Shown: positions 7,636 to 16,420, counted from the first letter of the stretch. The stretch: 61,199 nucleotides of DNA from Cupriavidus sp. 2SB (GCF_005503625.1 NZ_SCMX01000041.1:1-61199), one strand, 5' to 3'. Translations and numbers: made by a program. Notes: generated from the letters alone by a model not told the origin.

Positions 7636-8544
7636 ATGGCAAACCGAATCCTGATCGCCGCCGCCGGCTCCCTGCTCCTGCTGGTCAACGCTTCCGCGTT
7701 TGCCTGGAGCGGTGGCCACTTCAATGCCTATACCCCGCGAGGCACCTACAGTGGCGGCCACGCCATGTCGTGCGGCGGCGGTAGCTGCGGCCATGCTGGC
7801 GGCGTGGTCGGCCCCTACGGCGGACTGGCGACCAACACCGGCACCGTCACCCGCAATGCACCGGGACAGTTTTCGAATAGCGGCACCGCCGTGGGCCCGA
7901 ACGGCCGCTCGGTGCAGCACGATGGCAGCACCAGCTGCGCAGGCGGCACTTGCAACCACACTGGCGACATGACCGGATCGAATGGCCACTCGGCCACGAC
8001 CGATGGCAGCGTCACTCGGAACGGCGCCGGGCAGTACAACTCGTCGGGCACGGTCACGGCGGCCAACGGCAACAGCTACAACCATTCGGCTTCGACATCC
8101 TGCGCCGGCAACACATGTGACCGCTCCGGCACCGTCAACGGCAGCTATGGCGGCACCGTCACGCATTCGGGCAGTGCTACCCGTGTGTCGAGCGGTGTGG
8201 TGACCACCGGTGGCGGTACAACGGTCGTGCATGGCGCGACGGTGAGCACCGGCTCGACGGTCGTGGTGGGCGTGCCGCCGGTCTACGTACCGCCTCCGGC
8301 ACCGATTGCCGTGGTAGCCCCGGTGCCTGCCGTCATGCCGCCGCCCCCGCCGCCGGTTGTAGTTGTGCCCGCGCCGGTGCCGGTGGCGCCCGTGGTGATC
8401 GCGCCGCCGCCGCCCGTCCGCGTGGCGCCGCTGCCGATGGTGGTGGTCACGGCACCGCGCCCGGTGTATGTCGCGCCGCGTCCCGCCTACGTCGTGCCCG
8501 GCCACTGGGTGGGTCGCGTCTGGGTGCCGACGCACTACGCCTGA
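7636..8544 (+). CDS. Secreted glycine/serine-rich repeat protein with CX4C motifs and a proline-rich tail
   Basis: A 302-residue protein with a clear signal peptide (MANRILIAAAGSLLLLVNAS, cleavage after AFA). The mature part has repeating units of about 54 residues, each with VTRN(A/G)xGQ(F/Y)xxSGT and a CX4C motif: CGGGSC-GH, CAGGTC-NH, CAGNTC-DR. From about residue 205 the chain becomes a Val/Pro-rich stretch with polyproline runs, ending in GHWVGRVWVPTHYA, a GHW-type ending common in small exported proteins of this group. The family is not recognised. It is the first gene of a rightward envelope cluster with the EF-hand protein and the two-component genes. The CX4C sites could form disulfides or bind metal; this is inference. 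Confidence 0.8.
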   Translation: MANRILIAAAGSLLLLVNASAFAWSGGHFNAYTPRGTYSGGHAMSCGGGSCGHAGGVVGPYGGLATNTGTVTRNAPGQFSNSGTAVGPNGRSVQHDGSTSCAGGTCNHTGDMTGSNGHSATTDGSVTRNGAGQYNSSGTVTAANGNSYNHSASTSCAGNTCDRSGTVNGSYGGTVTHSGSATRVSSGVVTTGGGTTVVHGATVSTGSTVVVGVPPVYVPPPAPIAVVAPVPAVMPPPPPPVVVVPAPVPVAPVVIAPPPPVRVAPLPMVVVTAPRPVYVAPRPAYVVPGHWVGRVWVPTHYA

Positions 8545-8621
8545 CCGATCCTTTCCTGTTTCCCTTTTTTCCTTTTTATCAACCGGCCGGCCCAACGTCG
8601 GCCAACCCACGGAGTTTCATC

Positions 8622-8921
8622 ATGAAGAAGATGATGGCTGTACTTATCTTGTGTATTGTTTCTGCAGGCGCCAGCGCCCAGGGGATGCCGATGGCAGGCG
8701 GGGGCGACAAGTCGGTGCGCGCCGAGCAGGTGCTGACGCAATTGCAGGAACGCTTTGCCGTCGCCAACACCACGCGCGATGGCAAGCTGACCCGGGCGCA
8801 GGCACAGGCCGGCATGCCGATGGTGGCGCGTCATTTCGACGAGATCGATGCACAACGCGTTGGCTACATCACGCTGCCGCAGATCGAAGTCTTCATGGCC
8901 CAGCACATGAAGCAGCGTTGA
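8622..8921 (+). CDS. Small periplasmic EF-hand-like protein
   Basis: A 99-residue protein with a signal peptide ending ASAQ. Two EF-hand-like loops are visible: TTRDGKLTRAQA (Asp, Gly and Lys at loop positions, followed by a helix) and IDAQRVGYITLPQIE, giving one fairly good and one degenerate Ca2+ loop. A GGAG ribosome site precedes the ATG. It lies just before the response regulator gene, with 30 bases between, and may be co-transcribed with it. A role as calcium sensor or buffer in the periplasm is inferred. Confidence 0.75.
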   Translation: MKKMMAVLILCIVSAGASAQGMPMAGGGDKSVRAEQVLTQLQERFAVANTTRDGKLTRAQAQAGMPMVARHFDEIDAQRVGYITLPQIEVFMAQHMKQR

Positions 8922-8951
8922 TGCGTCAAGCCCGCAACCGTGGAGGAACGG

Positions 8952-9665
8952 ATGGAGCAGGCGAACCGGATTATCGTGCTCGACGACGAAGCGGAACTGC
9001 GCAATATGCTGCAGCGCTTCCTGACCGGCCATGGCTTCCAGGTACGCGCCGTGGCCGACGGCAAGCAGCTTGCCCGCTACATGCATCGCGAGCCGTACGA
9101 CCTGCTTGTGCTGGACCTGATGATGGAAGCCGAGGATGGCCTGACCATTTGCCGAAAGCTGCGCGCAGAAGGCCAGACCATCCCCATCCTGATGCTGACC
9201 GCCAAGGGCGATCCAGCCGATCGCGTGGTCGGCCTCGATACCGGGGCCGATGACTACCTGGCCAAGCCTTTCCTGCCCGATGAACTCGTGGCACGCATCC
9301 GCGCCTTGCTGCGGCGCCAGAAAATCGCCGCAGGCGATCCCACCGTTTCCTCGCAGACCCTGAGTTTCGGGGCATTCCGCTTCGATGTGGGCAAACAGAC
9401 GCTCACGCGCGATGGCGAGACCATCGAGGTGCACTCCGCCCAGATGCTGCTGCTCCATGCGCTGGGATCGTCGCCGAACCGCGCGGTGAGCCGCGAGAAC
9501 CTGCTGGCACGCGCACGGGGCCGTGATCACGATGCGCTCGACCGCAGCATCGACGTGCAGATCCTGCGCTTGCGCCAGATCGTCGAGGAAGACCCGTCGA
9601 AGCCCCGCTTCATCAAGACGGTGTGGGGCGTGGGCTACATGCTCGTGGCGGGTGTGGAGGGATGA
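8952..9665 (+). CDS. OmpR-family response regulator
   Basis: A 237-residue regulator with a receiver domain (acidic pair D11-D12, phospho-acceptor D55 in LVLDLMM, lysine in YLAKPF) and a C-terminal winged helix of the OmpR/PhoB type ending in FIKTVWGVGYML. Overall pattern is closest to OmpR. The frame could open at a GTG at 8940, but the ATG at 8952 has a strong GGAGG five bases upstream and begins at the expected place. The stop overlaps the kinase start (ATGA). The direct-repeat sites at 7495-7537 and 11000-11016 are its likely targets. Confidence 0.9.
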   Translation: MEQANRIIVLDDEAELRNMLQRFLTGHGFQVRAVADGKQLARYMHREPYDLLVLDLMMEAEDGLTICRKLRAEGQTIPILMLTAKGDPADRVVGLDTGADDYLAKPFLPDELVARIRALLRRQKIAAGDPTVSSQTLSFGAFRFDVGKQTLTRDGETIEVHSAQMLLLHALGSSPNRAVSRENLLARARGRDHDALDRSIDVQILRLRQIVEEDPSKPRFIKTVWGVGYMLVAGVEG

Positions 9666-10972
9666 TCCGAGCCTTGCTGCCGCGCTCGCTGCTGGCGCGC
9701 AATATCGCGCTGCTCGTGATCCTCGTGTTCGTCACGCAGGCGTGCTCGCTGTTCGTGCTGCTGCATTTCGTGCAGCGTCCGCGCGTGGAACGGGCAGCGA
9801 GCGTGTTCTCGCATTACGTCACGTTGATGGATAGCGCATTGACCGGGCTGCCACCGGAAGAGGGGCGCGCTGCATTGGCCCGCATCGGCGGACAATTCAC
9901 GCCACCGCCTGACGAACCGACAGGTGCCGATGTGGCGCATCCGTTCCGCACCTGGCAACGCGATACCTTCATGCAGGCGCTGCGGCGCGACCTCTCGCGC
10001 GATACCGATGTGCGATGGCAGGGCAGTGCCGATCAGGAAAAGCTCTGGATCGGCGTACACGTAGCCGGTGCGCCGGCATGGATTGCCTTGCCGATGACTG
10101 CGGACTCGCAGGCCAGCGGTGTGACAGCCGCCATCGCGTTATCGGCGGGACTGGGTTTGCTTGCCGCGCTGGCGGGTTACCTGCTGCAGCGCCACATCAA
10201 TCGCCCCTTGCGCGAACTGGAGCGCGCCACGCGTGACATCCACGCCGGCGATATCCCGGAGCCATTGCCCGTGGATGGGCCCACCGAAATCGCAGCGGTC
10301 AGCGTGGCGTTCAACGAGATGACCGAAGCACTCCAGCAGGCCGAGAAAACACGCGCGCTGATGCTCGCGGGCGTCTCGCACGACATCCGCACGCCGCTCA
10401 CCAAGTTGCGGCTCGCGATGGCGATGGCCTTGCCGCGTGGCGCGGACGACGCGTTCGTGGCGTCCGTCGAAGGCTATCTCGATCACATCGACACCATCCT
10501 CCAGCAGTTCATGGACTACGCGGGCAGTGGCGAGCGGGAGACGCCGGAGCCGGGAGACCTCAACGCGTTGGTCGAACAACTGGCGGCGGATTTCGCGGGG
10601 CTTGGCCATGGCTTCGAACTTGACCTGCAGCCGCTGCGGCCCGTGCCGTATCGCCCGACCAGCATGTTGCGCATGTTGATGAACCTGATGCAGAACGCCA
10701 TCCACTACGGCAAGACGGGATTGCTGGTGCGCACGTGGCAGGATGCGGCCAACGCGCACGTGGCGATCTGCGACCGTGGCAGCGGCATCAGCCTGGCCGA
10801 ACTGGAGCAACTGCGCGCGCCGTTCAGCCGGGGCAGCAACACGCGTGGATCGAGCGGCACAGGGTTGGGTCTCGCCATCGTCGAGCGCATTGCAAGGCTG
10901 CACGGCGGGCAGCTCACGTTCCGCGCCAGGGAGGGCGGTGGCCTCGAAGTCGTGGTCTCGCTGCCTGCGTGA
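9662..10972 (+). CDS. EnvZ-like sensor histidine kinase
   Basis: A 436-residue inner-membrane kinase. The N-terminus has a transmembrane helix (residues about 15-37), a periplasmic part of roughly 115 residues, a second helix, then a HAMP domain (HINRPLRELERATRDI). The dimerisation/phosphoacceptor box is GVSHDIRTPLTKLRLA with H240, matching the EnvZ-type H-box. N-box (LMNLMQNAIHYG), G1 (CDRGSGI) and G2 (GTGLGLAIV) are intact, so it should be catalytically active. The ATG at 9662 overlaps the regulator stop. The sensed signal is unknown; the presence of an EF-hand-like protein and exported repeat protein suggests an envelope or ion signal. Confidence 0.9.
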   Translation: MIRALLPRSLLARNIALLVILVFVTQACSLFVLLHFVQRPRVERAASVFSHYVTLMDSALTGLPPEEGRAALARIGGQFTPPPDEPTGADVAHPFRTWQRDTFMQALRRDLSRDTDVRWQGSADQEKLWIGVHVAGAPAWIALPMTADSQASGVTAAIALSAGLGLLAALAGYLLQRHINRPLRELERATRDIHAGDIPEPLPVDGPTEIAAVSVAFNEMTEALQQAEKTRALMLAGVSHDIRTPLTKLRLAMAMALPRGADDAFVASVEGYLDHIDTILQQFMDYAGSGERETPEPGDLNALVEQLAADFAGLGHGFELDLQPLRPVPYRPTSMLRMLMNLMQNAIHYGKTGLLVRTWQDAANAHVAICDRGSGISLAELEQLRAPFSRGSNTRGSSGTGLGLAIVERIARLHGGQLTFRAREGGGLEVVVSLPA

Positions 10973-10999
10973 GCGCGTGAAACAAGCACATGAAGGGCC

Positions 11000-11016
11000 G
11001 TGACATTTCCCGACAT
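11000..11016 (+). promoter_or_regulatory. OmpR-type direct-repeat operator before the DUF4410-like lipoprotein gene
   Basis: GTGACATTTCCCGACAT has two GACAT half-sites 10 bases apart and differs by one base from the arm at 7521-7537. It lies about 95 bases before the lipoprotein start, a usual activator position, and right after the kinase gene. Confidence 0.65.
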
Positions 11017-11109
11017 AGTTGATGCCTGGCGTGTTGCACGCCCGTATCCAATACTGGGTCCTGCCCGGCACCGATATCCGGTGCCAACGAAACTCACCAA
11101 GGACCCATC

Positions 11110-11874
11110 ATGCAAGCCACCCTCAAGACCATTGCCCGCCAAGCCAAGCTGACCGTCATCGCCGCACTCGCTGCGTCGTCGATGATGATGAGCGGCTGCG
11201 CCTCTGCCACGACGATGATTTCCGAGCCGCTCGCACCGGTCTCGGCCAGCGCCATCCACCCCGACATCGTCTATGTGCGCAACTTCGACACCACCGCTGC
11301 CAACGTGAAGACGGACACCACCGGTGTGGTCAAGCGCATCACCGCCATGGCCGAAGGCAGCAGCGCGGTCAATAGCGAAGACAAGGACACCACTGCAGCC
11401 CGCAACGCCACGGCTGACGAAATCGTGAAGCAGTTGCAGGCTAAGGGCCTGCACGCGGTGCGCATCGACGGCCCGGTGCCGACCGACGCCAATGCGCTCG
11501 TGGTGGAAGGCCGCTTCGAGAAGATCGACGAAGGCACGCAGCGCCGCCGCCTGCTGATCGGCCTGGGTGCCGGCAAGAGCGACGTGACCGCATCGGTGCA
11601 AGTGTCGTATCAACCCGCCCACGGCCAGCCAGTGCCGCTCGCCCTGTTCGAAACCCATGCCGATAGCGGCCATATGCCCGGCATGGCGGAAACGGCTGGC
11701 GTGGGCGCTCTGGCCGGTCACGCTGCTATCTCCGCAGGCGCGGATGTCGGCGTGCATGGCGCAACCGGCAGCCGCGACAGCGTCGGCGGCGAAGCCCGCC
11801 GTGTCGGCGACGCCGTGGCCAGGCAGGTCATGGCTGTGATCGACGGCCAGGGCGCCGTCAGCGCCCGCAGCTAA
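11110..11874 (+). CDS. DUF4410-like outer-membrane lipoprotein
   Basis: A 254-residue exported protein with a lipobox (MMMSGC), so the mature N-terminus would be a lipidated Cys. The body has the DUF4410 flavour: VYVRNFDTT near the start, a stretch with ADEIVKQLQAKGL, VVEGRFEKIDEGTQRRR, then a GLGAGKSDV segment and a Gly/Ala-rich helix before the C-terminus. Such proteins are predicted envelope lipoproteins of unknown role. The upstream operator at 11000-11016 suggests it belongs to the same regulon as the divergent genes at 7.5 kb. Confidence 0.75.
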   Translation: MQATLKTIARQAKLTVIAALAASSMMMSGCASATTMISEPLAPVSASAIHPDIVYVRNFDTTAANVKTDTTGVVKRITAMAEGSSAVNSEDKDTTAARNATADEIVKQLQAKGLHAVRIDGPVPTDANALVVEGRFEKIDEGTQRRRLLIGLGAGKSDVTASVQVSYQPAHGQPVPLALFETHADSGHMPGMAETAGVGALAGHAAISAGADVGVHGATGSRDSVGGEARRVGDAVARQVMAVIDGQGAVSARS

Positions 11875-11968
11875 GCGCGACGCACTGTGGCGGGGTCCAT
11901 GGCCTATGCAGTTTCGGATGGATCAGATACATTGACGCGATCCGATCTTCCGATCTGCTGGAAATGCC

Positions 11969-12415
11969 GTGAAACACTACACACGCGAAAACTTCCAACC
12001 GACGCACAGTGTGGGGTTCCATCTGAACCGGGCCCGTAACACCCTGTTGATGGAAATGGATGCGGCGCTGCGTCCGCTGGACATCACCGGGCAACAGATG
12101 GGCATCCTGCTGGCGCTGATGCGTGGCGCCGCCAGTACGCCACTGGAGATCAGCCGCGCACTGGGCATCGACACCGGCCTGATGACGCGGATGCTCGACA
12201 AGCTGGAGAACAAGGGCCTGCTCCAGCGTCAGCGCAGCGAAGAAGACCGGCGCGTGGTGCATCTGCTGCTGACCGACAAGGGCCGGTCCGTTGCGGGCAC
12301 CATTCCCGAGATCGCGCCGCAGGTGCTGAATCACCGCCTGCGGCATTTCTCGCCCGAGGAGTTCCGCGAATTCCTGCGGCTGCTTCAGAAGTTTACGGAC
12401 GGCGCGGCTGGCTGA
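11969..12415 (+). CDS. MarR-family transcriptional regulator
   Basis: A 148-residue MarR protein with a winged HTH: QQMGILLALMRG, then EISRALGIDTGLMTRMLDKL and the wing RQRSEEDRRVVHLLLTDKG. The start is a GTG at 11969; no other start gives the conserved N-terminus. It converges with the MFS gene and their 3' ends overlap by 23 bases. The target is probably the adjacent transporter or its own promoter; no clear palindrome is seen before it. Confidence 0.88.
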   Translation: MKHYTRENFQPTHSVGFHLNRARNTLLMEMDAALRPLDITGQQMGILLALMRGAASTPLEISRALGIDTGLMTRMLDKLENKGLLQRQRSEEDRRVVHLLLTDKGRSVAGTIPEIAPQVLNHRLRHFSPEEFREFLRLLQKFTDGAAG

Positions 12416-13655
12416 CTGGTTTGCGCGCCACGAAGTCCGCCGCAAACGCCACCGCCATCGCCACTGCCCCGCAGGTAAAGATTAACGCGTAGTTTTCGTG
12501 GGTATGCGAAAACAGATACGCATATCCGTAACCGCCGATGGCCTGAAAGAGCGCGAACGATGCCGTGGCCCGGCTCCATGCGGCACGCTGCGCGACGGGA
12601 TCGTGCGGCATCATGTCCTGCAGCTTTCCCAACACCATCGGCACGATGCCCGGTGTGAACGCGCCGAGCAGGATCGTTGCGATCCACAGCGCTACGGTGT
12701 GATGTGACACCGCCAGCAGCCCCACGGCAAAACCCTGCAGCACCATGGCGATGCGATAGCCATTGCGGTAACCCACCCGGCCCCCCAGCCAACTGCTGAC
12801 CAGCGGCCCGGCGATGGCGGCCACGCCATACAGCACCCAATAGCCCGATCCCACGGAAGCACCTTGCCCGAGGCCACGCGCCACGTAGTCCACCAGCAGC
12901 ACCATCGCGGGCACCAGTCCGAGCGCATTGGCGGCGTACTGGACGTAGATCACACGCAGCGCCTGCTTGTGCGACGCCAGCGCCTGATCGGCGGCGTGAT
13001 GCCCTGCGGCCGTTGCCGCCGGCATGCCTGGAGGCGTGTCGCTGGCGGGCCAGCCGAGCCAGCTGATAGCGGTCAGCACCAGCGACACGGCACCGAGGCC
13101 GATCCACGTCGCGCGCAGTCCGAGCCTGAGCAACTCCGGCACCAGCGTGCCCGACGCGGCGATGCCGAGTCCCAGACCAAGGAAGATCAGGCCGCTCACA
13201 AAGGCGCGGCGTGGCGGCGCGATATGCGGCAGGATCGCCGTGGCCACCAGCACCATGATCGCGCCACCCGCCAGTCCGGACAGGAAGCGCCAGAAGAAGA
13301 ACCAGCTCACCGAGAGCGGCATCGCGCAGGCAAAGAAGGCGGCCGTGGCAGCCACCATGAGCCAGCGCAACGCGTGCCGGTTCGACATCCGCGCAGCCAG
13401 CGGCCGACCCAGCAGGGCGCCGGCCAGGTATCCCGCAAAGTTGGCCGCGCCGAGCGTGACTGCATCGGAGGCGCTGAACCAATGCGCCTGGATCAGCGCC
13501 GGAATCAGCGGCGTGTACGCAAAGCGGGCCAGGCCAATGGCAACCAGACTGGCGCAGAGACCGGCCAGCGCGGCATGCAGCGCACTGCGGTCGAGGGCAT
13601 CGTCAGCGGCAACCTTCCGTACGCTGGGTGGCGCGGCAGCGGCATCTTGTGACAT
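12393..13655 (-). CDS. YbfB/YjiJ-family MFS transporter
   Basis: A 420-residue, 12-helix major facilitator. The N-terminal helix segment GLCASLVAIGLARFAYTPLI and the following AANFAGYLAGALLG are typical of the YbfB/YjiJ family. The central loop after helix 6 is polar (about residues 206-230). Substrate is unknown. It overlaps the marR 3' end and lies downstream of the leftward tetR gene (121 bases away), so either regulator may control it. Confidence 0.88.
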   Translation of the reverse strand: MSQDAAAAPPSVRKVAADDALDRSALHAALAGLCASLVAIGLARFAYTPLIPALIQAHWFSASDAVTLGAANFAGYLAGALLGRPLAARMSNRHALRWLMVAATAAFFACAMPLSVSWFFFWRFLSGLAGGAIMVLVATAILPHIAPPRRAFVSGLIFLGLGLGIAASGTLVPELLRLGLRATWIGLGAVSLVLTAISWLGWPASDTPPGMPAATAAGHHAADQALASHKQALRVIYVQYAANALGLVPAMVLLVDYVARGLGQGASVGSGYWVLYGVAAIAGPLVSSWLGGRVGYRNGYRIAMVLQGFAVGLLAVSHHTVALWIATILLGAFTPGIVPMVLGKLQDMMPHDPVAQRAAWSRATASFALFQAIGGYGYAYLFSHTHENYALIFTCGAVAMAVAFAADFVARKPVSQPRRP

Positions 13656-13776
13656 GGGGGCGTTCCTTGTTGTCGATGTCCTGCTTTGGCAGGACGAGCG
13701 ATACCGCCGCGCTGCGAGTGGCGCGTGTCGGATATCGGGAATTCGGGGGTATCGACGGCGGCGTGGCCGCTATCGG

Positions 13777-14385
13777 TCAGTGTGGCCCGTGCAGTGTGGC
13801 GCGCAAACCGAGCAGGCCGAGCGCGGGCCGCACCGAGGCTTCGAACAATGCGCGCTCGGGCATCACACGGGCCAGCACGCGCATGCCCACCTGAATCGAT
13901 AACAGCATCGCGGCGATGTCATCCGCATCATGGTGCGCAGCAATGCTGCCGTCCGCTTGCGCCGCCCGCACCAGCCGGCTGAAGAAGTCACGCAGCAACG
14001 TCAGCTCCAGCGTCACGGCGGCTTGCATCTCGGGGTCTTCAGGCGAAGCTTCCAGCGCCGTATTGATCAGCATGCAGCCCCGATGCGGCAACTCGTTCGC
14101 ACCACGCTCGATGCTTTCCGCAAAGAACTGCTCCAGCGCCTGCGCCGGGGCATAGCCGGATTCGATCCGCGCAATGCGCTCGCGCAGGGAACGGTTCAGG
14201 TAATCGTCCAGCGCCTGCATGAACAACTGGCGCTTGTCGCCAAACGCGTTGTAGAGGCTTGGCTGCGTCAGGCCCATGGCCTGCGTCAACTCGCGCGTGG
14301 ACGTGGCCTGATAACCCTTGGCCCAGAACGTCTCCTGGGCCGCGGCCAAAGCGGTGTGGGCATCAAACTGCCGGGGGCGAGCCAT
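13777..14385 (-). CDS. TetR-family transcriptional regulator
   Basis: A 202-residue TetR protein: N-terminal HTH with FWAKGYQATSTRELTQAMGL then SLYNAFGDKRQLF, followed by an all-helical ligand domain with a single Cys (HRGCMLINT). The size and HTH resemble NemR/AcrR-type regulators that sense electrophiles through Cys. The ATG at 14385 begins directly at MARPRQFD. The paired operator at 14396-14453 lies immediately before the gene, pointing to autoregulation and possibly control of the downstream MFS. Confidence 0.88.
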   Translation of the reverse strand: MARPRQFDAHTALAAAQETFWAKGYQATSTRELTQAMGLTQPSLYNAFGDKRQLFMQALDDYLNRSLRERIARIESGYAPAQALEQFFAESIERGANELPHRGCMLINTALEASPEDPEMQAAVTLELTLLRDFFSRLVRAAQADGSIAAHHDADDIAAMLLSIQVGMRVLARVMPERALFEASVRPALGLLGLRATLHGPH

Positions 14386-14395
14386 GACGATCCTC

Positions 14396-14453
14396 GTTTT
14401 GTATCGATCGGTATGAAACCATGGGCGGAATTATAGATCGATCGCTACAAAAC
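14396..14453. promoter_or_regulatory. Paired operator before the tetR gene
   Basis: GTTTTGTATCGATCGGTA (14396-14413) and, inverted, TAGATCGATCGCTACAAAAC (14434-14453) share GTTTTGTA and CGATCG. Each box is itself nearly palindromic, TetR-style, and the two are about 40 bases apart centre to centre, bracketing the likely promoter of tetR. Confidence 0.65.
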
Positions 14454-14653
14454 GCAATGTCCCTGTTGGGAGAGGGGGTCATGCGCGCGCAATTTCATGC
14501 CGCGCAGGGGGTGGAAATAGCCGTTCTTTTAAATGTGGCGTGACGTATTTGAAACCTGCGACAAAGGTAGTACCGTGCCACGCGCAATGAGAGTTCGCCG
14601 CCACGCAATGGGCGTGGCCGCGCTGTTAGCCACGTGATGCATGGGAGCCGGAG

Positions 14654-14974
14654 ATGGTTGCAAGCAAGAACGGAGGGAAGCAGATTGTCAGGCGTTATGG
14701 AATTCGAAGAGGCGACCGTACCACTGCGGGTGGCGTGGTCGAAGGGGGCACCGCTGGCGCAGAGCTCGGTGGCAGGTTGCAGGCATTCGAGCACGATCCG
14801 GTCTGGTGTCCTCGTTGCAAGTCGATGGGACGAATCGTCTGCACCGGACCACGCATTCCGGCGAAAGGACCCGATGGCCGGGAAGCGGCGCTGAGTGAGG
14901 ACTGGTGCGTTTGCGGCTGCGAACGGACCCCGCTTCTGGTGGCCTCGCAGTTCGACGCTTACGTCGAAGTCTGA
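14654..14974 (+). CDS. PAAR-domain protein
   Basis: A 106-residue PAAR protein: YGIRRGDRTTAGGVVEGG, then WCPRCKSMGRIVCTGPR and CVCGCERTPLLVA, the Cys-rich PAAR form. A GGAG ribosome site precedes the ATG. It is not in an operon with the flanking genes (tetR divergent, ABC operon convergent) and carries no fused effector. It differs from the PAAR at 3442 and probably serves another T6SS cargo. Confidence 0.8.
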   Translation: MVASKNGGKQIVRRYGIRRGDRTTAGGVVEGGTAGAELGGRLQAFEHDPVWCPRCKSMGRIVCTGPRIPAKGPDGREAALSEDWCVCGCERTPLLVASQFDAYVEV

Positions 14975-15010
14975 GCCGGTGGCCACTTGGGCGGGCCACC
15001 GGTTCCTTGA

Positions 15011-16420
15011 TTACCCCAATCCAAACACGAGCTGGCGCTCCGCCACGGCATTGCCCAAGGCACGATCATGCGTCACCAGCATCAACGCGCAGCCGCGCTC
15101 GGTGGTGACATCCACAATCAGGTCGATGACCTCTTTCTGCGTGACCGGATCGAGGCGCGAGGTGGGTTCGTCCGCGAACAGGAAGACGGGGTCGAGCAGC
15201 AGGGCGCGTAGCAGTGCGAAGCGCTGCAACTCTCCACCCGACACCGCGCCCGGCAGCCGCGTCAGCAAGACGGGCCGCAGCCGCAGGCGCTGCATCAGCG
15301 GTGCGATGCGGGCCGGGTCCACGCGGTGGCGCCGGCACAGGTCGTCGAGCGCGTGTCCCAGTGTGCGGCGTGGGGCGAAGGCGGCGGTGGGGTCCTGGTA
15401 CAGCTTCTGATAGCGCACGCGCGCCACGTTCCCGGGTTGGTTCACGTGGCCCGCATCGGCCTGGATGAGTCCCAGCAGGATGTTCCCGAGCGTGGACTTG
15501 CCGCTGCCGCTTGGGCCGGTCACGGCCACACGCTCGCCAGCGTGCAGCGAGAGATCCAACTGGCGAAACAGCTTCTGCGCGCCGAACCGCTTGGCCAGCC
15601 CCGTGGCGCGAATCACCTCGTCGCCAGTGGCTGCCGCAGGCTTGCGCGGCCAGTTCAGGGGATCTGCGGCGATCAGCGTGCGCGTGTAGTCGTGCTGGGG
15701 CTGCGCCAGCAATGTATCGGCGCTGGCCTGCTCCACGATGGTGCCGTCCCGCATGACGGCCACCTCGCCGCCCAGCGCGCGAGCCACGGCGATATCGTGC
15801 GTGATGGTGAGCACGGCGCAGCCCTGGCGCATGGCGTCCTGGAGCTGCGCGACGATGGCGTCGCGCCAGTGCGGGTCGAGTCCCTTGGTCGGTTCATCCA
15901 CGATCAGCACCGGCGCGCTGCCTGCGCGCGTGATGGCCAGTGCCACGCGCTGCGCCATGCCGCCAGAGAGCGTCGATGGCCACGCGTTGGCGGCGTGGGA
16001 GAGGCCCAGCGCGCCAAGATCCTTCAGGGTGTGTTGCCAAGCCTCGGTGCGTGGCTTGCCGCCGACGAGCGCATGCGTCTCGGACAGTTGATGGCCGACA
16101 CGCATCGTGGGATCGAGCGCCAGCGAGGGCTCCTGCGGCAGCAGGGCCAGCGCGCGGCCCCAGTGTTGCCGGCGCGCGCGGACATCGCCAGCATCGGAGG
16201 ATTCGCGCCCCACCACGATGCGTCCGGCGGCACGCAGTCCGCGTGGCAGCGTGCCGAGGATGGCTTGTGCAAGCAGGCTCTTTCCCGCGCCGCTCTCGCC
16301 GAGCAGGGTCAGTGCGCGGCCGGGCAACAGCGAGAACGAGACGGGGCCGACCAGGCGACCGTCGACGCTGGAGATGTCGAGCTGGTCGACACGGAGAAGG
16401 GGCTGGGTGTCGGGCATCAT
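15011..16420 (-). CDS. Fused double ATPase of a peptide/nickel-type ABC importer
   Basis: A 469-residue protein with two complete ABC ATPase domains in one chain. Domain 1: Walker A GESGAGKS, signature LSGGMAQR, Walker B VLIVDEPTKGLD. Domain 2: Walker A GPSGSGKS, signature VSGGELQRF, Walker B FLFADEPTSRLD. In Dpp/Opp/Nik systems these are usually two proteins (D and F). The ATG at 16420 overlaps the stop of the upstream permease gene. It powers import by the two permeases of the same operon. It is the last gene of the operon. Confidence 0.9.
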   Translation of the reverse strand: MMPDTQPLLRVDQLDISSVDGRLVGPVSFSLLPGRALTLLGESGAGKSLLAQAILGTLPRGLRAAGRIVVGRESSDAGDVRARRQHWGRALALLPQEPSLALDPTMRVGHQLSETHALVGGKPRTEAWQHTLKDLGALGLSHAANAWPSTLSGGMAQRVALAITRAGSAPVLIVDEPTKGLDPHWRDAIVAQLQDAMRQGCAVLTITHDIAVARALGGEVAVMRDGTIVEQASADTLLAQPQHDYTRTLIAADPLNWPRKPAAATGDEVIRATGLAKRFGAQKLFRQLDLSLHAGERVAVTGPSGSGKSTLGNILLGLIQADAGHVNQPGNVARVRYQKLYQDPTAAFAPRRTLGHALDDLCRRHRVDPARIAPLMQRLRLRPVLLTRLPGAVSGGELQRFALLRALLLDPVFLFADEPTSRLDPVTQKEVIDLIVDVTTERGCALMLVTHDRALGNAVAERQLVFGLG

